From contig JAISHE010000006.1 of NCBI GenBank assembly GCA_031262745.1, forward strand, positions 1 through 50,770: DNA of 50,770 nucleotides. Reading direction: 5' to 3'. Position numbers and translations under genes: made by a program. The DNA is from Culturomica sp. (GTDB taxonomy: Bacteria; Bacteroidota; Bacteroidia; Bacteroidales; Marinifilaceae). The notes beneath the pieces were generated by a model that saw only the letters and a list, made by a program, of their open reading frames with translations, was not told where the DNA came from and made no database searches. Every line of letters begins with the position of its first letter. The stretch's first letter is position 1. Shown here in pieces: positions 46,269 through 50,770 of this stretch.

Positions 46269-47131
46269 TGCAGTTGTTGTATTTGCTGTGAAACGGTTTC
46301 AAAATCGCTATCGCTTAGTGTAACTTGTGCAAATATATCTGCAATTTCATCGGAAGAGATTGCATCAAAGTCTTTTTTTAAGGGGAAGATAAGCACTCCG
46401 CCCATATCAACGGTACCGGGACTGAATAGGATACGTCTTTCACCTTCTTCAAAGAATTGTTTCGGTCGATGAGCACTGCGGGGAAATATGCAGAAGTGCC
46501 AAGCGTTGTTTTCAAAAAAGGTGATGATGTTCATCATCGGTTCGTCTCCGCATTTCTGGATGTTGCCGAGTAGGTCAATCACCTGTAAGATACGTTTCAT
46601 GATTTGTATGCTGTCCGTGCTTCGGATCATAATTATTTTGCGCAGGAAATTAGTTACGGTAGTGATTTTAGTTGTGTTATCATTAAAAAGAGTGATGCCT
46701 TTTTCGATTATTTCTTTTTCCACAGGCATAAATAGGCGTGTGCCGGCTTGAAAGTGGAAATGATCGGGTGCGGAGGCACCGCATTTTGCGCCGTTGTAGA
46801 GCAGAGTGTAAGCCGGCATAAATTTCGCCAGCGTTAGCATGTCTTTGATTCTTTGAGGTGATAGCAGTTGTTTAGTGTGTTCAATTGTAGGAATCGTCAA
46901 ATGTTCCGGAAACACGGGAAAAGGATTTATAAGCAGCTCATAGTCGGTGAGCACTTTTATACTCTTTTGTTCCGTCGGACGGTTGGATTTACAAAGGAAG
47001 CATGCACGTTCTTTAATAGATTTTTCGTCGGTGGAAGCTGCCGAAGAAGTAATCCTTGCCGGATTGAAAACGGCTCGCAATTGTGTTTCTTGAAAGTTGA
47101 ACAAACGTGTTTGCATTTCGTGATTTTGCAT
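46265..47131 (-). CDS. DUF4922 protein, GalT/Ap4A-phosphorylase-like nucleotidyltransferase
   Basis: A 288-residue cytosolic protein resembling DUF4922. CFLC near 44-47 looks like a zinc pair. INPFPVFPEHLTIPT near 68-82 and HFHFQAG near 124-130 match the His-x-His-x-Gln type active site of the GalT/Ap4A phosphorylase branch of the HIT superfamily, in which the central histidine forms a nucleotidyl-enzyme. A sugar-1-phosphate or nucleotide-sugar substrate is plausible, but I know of no proven one. It sits between the GT2 gene (3 bases) and the SpoIID-like gene (4-base overlap), so a link to cell-wall sugars is inferred. Confidence 0.75.
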   Translation of the reverse strand: MQNHEMQTRLFNFQETQLRAVFNPARITSSAASTDEKSIKERACFLCKSNRPTEQKSIKVLTDYELLINPFPVFPEHLTIPTIEHTKQLLSPQRIKDMLTLAKFMPAYTLLYNGAKCGASAPDHFHFQAGTRLFMPVEKEIIEKGITLFNDNTTKITTVTNFLRKIIMIRSTDSIQIMKRILQVIDLLGNIQKCGDEPMMNIITFFENNAWHFCIFPRSAHRPKQFFEEGERRILFSPGTVDMGGVLIFPLKKDFDAISSDEIADIFAQVTLSDSDFETVSQQIQQLQ

Positions 47132-47134
47132 GGC

Positions 47135-48487
47135 TTATATGTTTTCGGCAAGTGAATTTGAATTAATCCTTTTGAGCAGTTCCATAGTTCGGATACGATC
47201 TTTGTAGAAGTCGTTTTTGTTGGCTTTTTCTACGTCTAATTGCGCATCGGTATTGTCTTCCCATCTTCGACATAGATATAGAGGTTCGTAAATCCTGCCT
47301 ATATTGTGGAGAGTGGAAATTGAGAGTATGGCAGAATAATCCTCACCGTAGCTGACGTTTGGAAATTTTACGGAGCGAATAATCGGCGTAAAATACGCTC
47401 GTGGTGCACCGAAACCGTTGATGCGTAGACCGTTGTTCGCACCGTTTTCATCCGACCATTCTCTATGGTCAATCACACCCGGAGGAATTTCTTCAAGATT
47501 AAAGTTTGTCAAACGATAACTGCCAATCACAGCAGCAGCACTTGTTTCGTGGAATTTATCGGCAATTTTTTGCAATACATTTTCGTCAATATATAGGTCA
47601 TCACTGTCTAATTGTACACAAAATCTACCGCACATTTCATGTTCCGTTGCCAAATTCCAACAACCACCGATTTGTAACGTATCCGTTTTAGGAATAATAT
47701 GAACGATGCGGGCATCATCGTCGGCAAGTTGCGAAATCACGGAGGACGTACCGTCGGTGGAGTGGTTGTCGACAACGATAATATTATAGATAAACTCTGT
47801 TTTTTGTTTCAAAGCCGAAAGTATGGCATCGGCAATGGTGCGTACTCTGTTTTTTACGGGAATTATCACGCTCATCTCCACCGGAAAATTCGTGTAGTCG
47901 TCAAACTTGATAGGTGAGTGAGTTGCCTTTATAAATCCGCCTATTGTTTTTAAATGTTCGGTGCATGCTTTTTCCATTTCAATTTGCGAAGGTCTGTTTT
48001 GCGGATTCACGTAGTCAAATTGACTGCTGATTTCTTGCCTTTCGACGGTATACAACAGTTCCGGCAATCTGAAAATCCTACCGATGCGGGAAAGTTTCAA
48101 TCTTAAATCGTAGAACGCAGCAAATTTATAATCTTCTTTCATATCTGCCGTCGCCCGCAGGTAAGCTTCCGTTTCAACAAAAATCATCCCGCCGAAATTG
48201 AAATCATTTCTCAAACTTCCCTCTTGATAATCTATGAGCGGATGAGGTTTTAGGATGCCACTGCTGCTTTCGTAATAGTCGGAATACACTACTACTGCAT
48301 GAGTTGCCTGCATCGTTTCTACAAAACGTTCCGTAGTCCACCGGCTTATCTCCGGCATATCTTTTTGAAAACAGAGCACGAGGTAGGGTGTTTGGCAACG
48401 GAGCGCAATATCTTTTAACTTTTCGGTGCTACCGAAATTTTCACCGCAGAAATAAGTGATCGACTTTGTCAATTTACATCCTGTCAT
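47135..48487 (-). CDS. Glycosyltransferase family 2 protein with N-terminal half-domain
   Basis: A 450-residue GT-A fold transferase. The canonical GT2 domain starts at SVIIPVKNRVRTIADAI near 206 and contains NIIVVDNHSTDGTSSVI near 236-250 and the metal-binding DSDD at about 294-297. Residues of about 1-190 resemble the second half of a GT2 domain without its start (VVVYSDYYESSSGILKPHP, GGMIFVETEAYLRA, YDLRLKLSRIGRIFRLPELLY), so the protein looks like a truncated GT2 joined to a complete one. No membrane helix is seen. It is the first gene of the operon leading to DUF4922, SpoIID and AmpG. Donor and acceptor are unknown. Confidence 0.82.
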   Translation of the reverse strand: MTGCKLTKSITYFCGENFGSTEKLKDIALRCQTPYLVLCFQKDMPEISRWTTERFVETMQATHAVVVYSDYYESSSGILKPHPLIDYQEGSLRNDFNFGGMIFVETEAYLRATADMKEDYKFAAFYDLRLKLSRIGRIFRLPELLYTVERQEISSQFDYVNPQNRPSQIEMEKACTEHLKTIGGFIKATHSPIKFDDYTNFPVEMSVIIPVKNRVRTIADAILSALKQKTEFIYNIIVVDNHSTDGTSSVISQLADDDARIVHIIPKTDTLQIGGCWNLATEHEMCGRFCVQLDSDDLYIDENVLQKIADKFHETSAAAVIGSYRLTNFNLEEIPPGVIDHREWSDENGANNGLRINGFGAPRAYFTPIIRSVKFPNVSYGEDYSAILSISTLHNIGRIYEPLYLCRRWEDNTDAQLDVEKANKNDFYKDRIRTMELLKRINSNSLAENI

Positions 48488-48757
48488 TTATACAATTTTG
48501 AGTGTCAAATTTACATAAAAATTCGGGTTTATTGAAGTGTGATAGCCGTGAGCGACAAAAATACGGAATTATTGTGGAAAGACACCTCGATGATATATAG
48601 TATTTGTGTCTCAACAAACCCATGGATCCAAATAAGATACAAAAAACATTACCCGGGGCGAAAGACTTATAAAATTCAATCAAATAGCCATTCAACAAAT
48701 GCGGGTTTTGCAGGAAGTAGAAAACCGCAAAATGCTGAAATAAATAATGCCATTGCT

Positions 48758-48813
48758 ACAAAAAACTCTCGATAATTTTGTCTGTTTTGACAAAATTATC
48801 GAGAGTTTTTTGT
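48758..48813. repeat. Perfect 25-bp inverted repeat with 6-base loop
   Basis: The left arm (48758-48782, starting ACAAAAAACTCTCGATAATT) and right arm (48789-48813) are exact reverse complements around TGTTTT. Flanking A and T runs would make it a bidirectional terminator if transcribed. It lies 64 bases before the ATPase ATG. It could also be an operator or a small palindromic repeat element. Confidence 0.9.
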
Positions 48814-48844
48814 CTGATATGGAGAAGACATTGCGATAATTTTA

Positions 48845-48852
48845 TATATTTG
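48845..48852 (+). promoter_or_regulatory. Candidate -7 box of the ATPase gene (TATATTTG)
   Basis: A perfect TAnnTTTG match, 26 bases before ATG 48878. No -33 TTTG is seen at the right distance. Confidence 0.5.
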
Positions 48853-48877
48853 CAGATATCTTTTGGAGAATATCACT

Positions 48878-50128
48878 ATGATTAAGCGAAAATATTATTC
48901 GGACAAAATAGCAAATGCCTTTGATTATGTTCCTATTGTGGTGCTGATAGGTGCAAGACAGGTAGGGAAAACTTCTTTGATGGATGATTATGCTTCTAAT
49001 TCTACTTCTGTCCAAAATTCACTCAAACTAAACGGACAGAATGCGGAAATCGCCGAGTTGTTTCAAAAATTCTCTACCATTGAGCAATATCTGCAAGTAT
49101 ATATGAATGAGGATTTGAGGGGTTTACTCCTTATTGATGAGTTTCAATATATTGAAGGCATTTCGGTTATACTCAAATTGCTTACGGATAAATATTCGGA
49201 ATTGAAAATTCTTTGTTCGGGCAGTTCTTCTCTTAATATTTTGCAGAATGTAGAAGAATCTTTGGCTGGCAGAGTGCGTGTGATAGAGGTTTTATCTCTT
49301 TCATTTGCCGAATATTTGTTGTTTAATAATGGGAAAACGTCTGAACTTTATGAGAAGTTGAATGAAAACACAGAAAGTTCGGTTCTGACGGCACCCATAG
49401 AACAGATTTACTCCGAATATCTTATTTACGGTGGATTTCCGCGTGCTGCCCTCGCTAAAAACAGAGAGGAAAAAGCAGAAATTCTGAACGACATTTACCA
49501 AACTTATTTGCTGAAAGATGTGCGAAGTTTTATTAAAAATGAGCAAACTGTCGGCTTTAATAAAATTTTACGGATGCTTGCTTCGCAAATAGCTAATTTA
49601 TTAAATGTTAATGAATTAAGCAGAGAGTCCGGTGTGCCGTACAAACAATGCGAGGAATTTTTGTATTTGCTCGAACAGATGTACATTATCAAACTTATTG
49701 AGCCGTATCAAGTAAACAAACGCAAAGTGATTACAAAAATGAAAAAGGTATTTTTCTGTGATTTGGGTTTGCGAAATATAATTGAGCGCAATTTCAATGA
49801 AATAAATTTTAGAGCGGATAACGGGGCGATATTTGAAAATGCTGTTATGCTTGAACTTTGGCGCAGAAAGGGTGCAGGTGGCGAGTTGCAGTTTTATCGA
49901 ACTGCCGACGGCACAGAGGTTGATTTTGTGCTTTCTGCATTAACGAGGAAAACAGCTGTTGAATGCAAGTTGAAAGCGATGACAAAACCTGTAAAGTTGA
50001 TTGGATTTGAGAACTTCTGTAATGAAGAAAATATAGAAAATCGCTTTGTTGTCAATTCCACACTAAATACTTTACACAACGGAACGCATTTTATTCAAGG
50101 TTTTTTGACTGATAAAATTACATTGTGA
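48878..50128 (+). CDS. AAA+ ATPase with C-terminal DUF4143 domain
   Basis: A 416-residue protein from ATG 48878 (MIKRKYYSDKIANAF); the open frame begins at a TTG at 48863. Walker A is IGARQVGKTSL near 24-34, Walker B is LLLIDEFQYI near 85-94, and sensor I-like CSGSSSLNIL is near 115. From about 190 a winged-helix-like region (LNVNELSRESGVPYKQCEEF) and then a DUF4143-type nuclease-like end (RADNGAIFENAVMLELWRR, GTEVDFVLSA, AVECKLK) follow. This architecture is common in Bacteroidetes and archaea, often as variable accessory genes, and its function is poorly known. Some members have been suspected of toxin-antitoxin-like or defence roles (not shown here). Confidence 0.88.
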   Translation: MIKRKYYSDKIANAFDYVPIVVLIGARQVGKTSLMDDYASNSTSVQNSLKLNGQNAEIAELFQKFSTIEQYLQVYMNEDLRGLLLIDEFQYIEGISVILKLLTDKYSELKILCSGSSSLNILQNVEESLAGRVRVIEVLSLSFAEYLLFNNGKTSELYEKLNENTESSVLTAPIEQIYSEYLIYGGFPRAALAKNREEKAEILNDIYQTYLLKDVRSFIKNEQTVGFNKILRMLASQIANLLNVNELSRESGVPYKQCEEFLYLLEQMYIIKLIEPYQVNKRKVITKMKKVFFCDLGLRNIIERNFNEINFRADNGAIFENAVMLELWRRKGAGGELQFYRTADGTEVDFVLSALTRKTAVECKLKAMTKPVKLIGFENFCNEENIENRFVVNSTLNTLHNGTHFIQGFLTDKITL

Positions 50129-50288
50129 TTGAATAAATGCAAGACTTCTTTCACAGAGAAATCATAATATTTTAGGAATACATTCTAATTAATTCGGTAA
50201 ATCACCTTATTGCTGTACTGAAATCCCCAAAATAATATTCGGTAGATATGGAGCTTCAGCGAGTAAGCGGAAAAATGTAGCATATACT

Positions 50289-50335
50289 ATTTCGTTTTCA
50301 ACAAAAAAGACTACGTTTGCAAAACGTAACGAAAT
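50289..50335. repeat. Nested inverted repeats beside the insertion sequence
   Basis: The outer arms ATTTCGTT (50289-50296) and AACGAAAT (50328-50335) enclose an inner palindrome TACGTTT-GCA-AAACGTA (50312-50328). It lies immediately left of the likely IS end. Confidence 0.6.
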
Positions 50336-50341
50336 GTATTA

Positions 50342-50770
50342 ACCTGAGTTCGGGATAATTTTAACAAAAAAGCTCAAGTTGAGAAGTTTGCTTTGCCATC
50401 GAGAATCGAATGGCAGGCTTTTTATCAAAGAAAGAATACGCCGCCAATGCCGAAATTATGTTCATAAGGAAATTGTGCACAGAACGATGACGGGTATGTT
50501 CCACATCGCAAATGTTTTTCAATTCATCATTAATAGTTTCAATAATAGAACGTTTACGCAATAATATTTTGTCATAAAAACTCATTAAACGATTTTTCAT
50601 ATTGCATTTAATGCCGGTAACAAGATGCACACCATCATTAAAAAGCGTTTCAAAGAGTGATTGCGATATGTATCCTTTATCGGCAAAAAGTTTTCCAAAC
50701 AACTTTTTAGTCAGCGTTTTAAGGGTTTGCGGGTCTCTGTCGTCAACATTGCCCGGCGTGAGGCAAAAAG
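50342..50770 (-). mobile_element. IS982-family insertion sequence, 3' portion (continues past the window)
   Basis: The left end is placed at ACCTGAGTTCGGGATAA (50342-50358), which resembles the terminal inverted repeats of IS982-family elements in Bacteroidales and lies just outside the transposase stop codon. The other end and the target-site duplication are beyond the window, so the border is provisional. Confidence 0.65.
50361..50770 (-). CDS. IS982-family transposase, partial (N-terminus outside window)
   Basis: The visible 135 C-terminal residues are open to the window edge. TPGNVDDRDPQTL, KLFADKGYIS (second catalytic Asp), MKNRLMSFYDKILLRKRSI and IETINDELKNI (catalytic Glu) match the DDE core of IS982-type transposases, followed by VEHTRHRSVHNFLMN and a short tail. 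The first catalytic Asp lies outside the window. No stop interrupts the visible part, so the gene may be intact. Confidence 0.88.
   Translation of the reverse strand, partial: FCLTPGNVDDRDPQTLKTLTKKLFGKLFADKGYISQSLFETLFNDGVHLVTGIKCNMKNRLMSFYDKILLRKRSIIETINDELKNICDVEHTRHRSVHNFLMNIISALAAYSFFDKKPAIRFSMAKQTSQLELFC

Larger units (their letters stand above)
48488..48877. other. Intergenic stretch between GT2 and the ATPase gene
   Basis: About 390 bases with no convincing intact gene. At 48622-48743 two frames join into a short coding-like segment (MDPNKIQKTLPGAKDL, then IKFNQIAIQQMRVLQEV in the next frame) if one base was lost near 48669, suggesting a decayed small gene. The rest holds the 25-bp inverted repeat and the ATPase promoter box described separately. 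Confidence 0.35.

Noticed and set aside
1..50770. CRISPR array or ribosomal RNA genes
   Set aside because: No regularly spaced repeats and no rRNA-like sequence were seen on reading through the window.

Overview
The window looks like the chromosome of a member of the Bacteroidota, most likely Bacteroidales. It is AT-rich, has a SusC/SusD pair with many CAZyme lipoproteins, shows -7 boxes of the Bacteroidetes type (TAnnTTTG) before several genes, lacks clear Shine-Dalgarno sequences, and carries an Mpi-like serine recombinase, an AbiE-type module and an IS982-family transposase. I cannot name the species from the sequence alone.

Layout. (1) 1-5000: a tRNA-Met(CAT), a DUF4861 lipoprotein, a tRNA-Leu(CAA) on the minus strand, an S37-type secreted peptidase, Kdo transferase (waaA, minus strand) and a serine recombinase. 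(2) 5087-36874: a pectin utilisation locus of about 32 kb with 22 genes, all on the plus strand. It starts with a candidate operator and promoter, then SusC, SusD and a DUF5123-type lipoprotein, closed by a strong terminator. Next come two tandem PL1 pectate lyases, a GH28 polygalacturonase, uxaC, a KDPG aldolase gene, exuT, uxaB, a HIT protein, uxaA, GH95, a CE8 pectin methylesterase, a CE7-like esterase, a CE12-CE8 fusion, a second DUF4861 protein, GH43, a sugar-porter MFS, kdgK, kduD and kduI. (3) 36875-40270: an accessory patch with a truncated lipoprotein copy, an AbiEi antitoxin gene with a palindromic promoter, an AbiEii toxin gene broken by two in-frame TAA codons, the full-length PEGA-type lipoprotein gene, and a rod-shaped small RNA resembling 6S RNA. 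(4) 40271-48487: dnaK (minus), cysteate synthase (plus), and a tightly overlapping minus-strand operon GT2 / DUF4922 / SpoIID-like / AmpG-like. (5) 48488-50770: a 25-bp perfect inverted repeat, a DUF4143-type AAA+ ATPase, nested palindromes and a truncated IS982-family element running off the right edge.

How the pectin genes fit together (known family functions combined by inference). Surface lipoproteins and SusC/SusD bind and import pectin fragments. PL1, GH28, CE8, CE7-like and CE12 enzymes de-esterify and cut homogalacturonan, and GH95 and GH43 trim side chains. Galacturonate enters through ExuT and passes through UxaC, UxaB and UxaA to 2-keto-3-deoxygluconate (KDG). Unsaturated uronates pass through KduI and KduD to KDG. 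KdgK and the KDPG aldolase then yield pyruvate and glyceraldehyde-3-phosphate. No dedicated regulator (hybrid two-component system, AraC, LacI, GntR or ECF sigma) and no GH105/GH88 unsaturated glucuronyl hydrolase is encoded in the window, so both are expected elsewhere.

The items most worth following up are the AbiE module with two ochre codons and flanking duplicated sequence, the 6S-like RNA, the GT2-DUF4922-SpoIID-AmpG operon, the HIT gene inside the uronate operon, the CE12-CE8 fusion, and the TTG-started pectate lyase placed just after a terminator.
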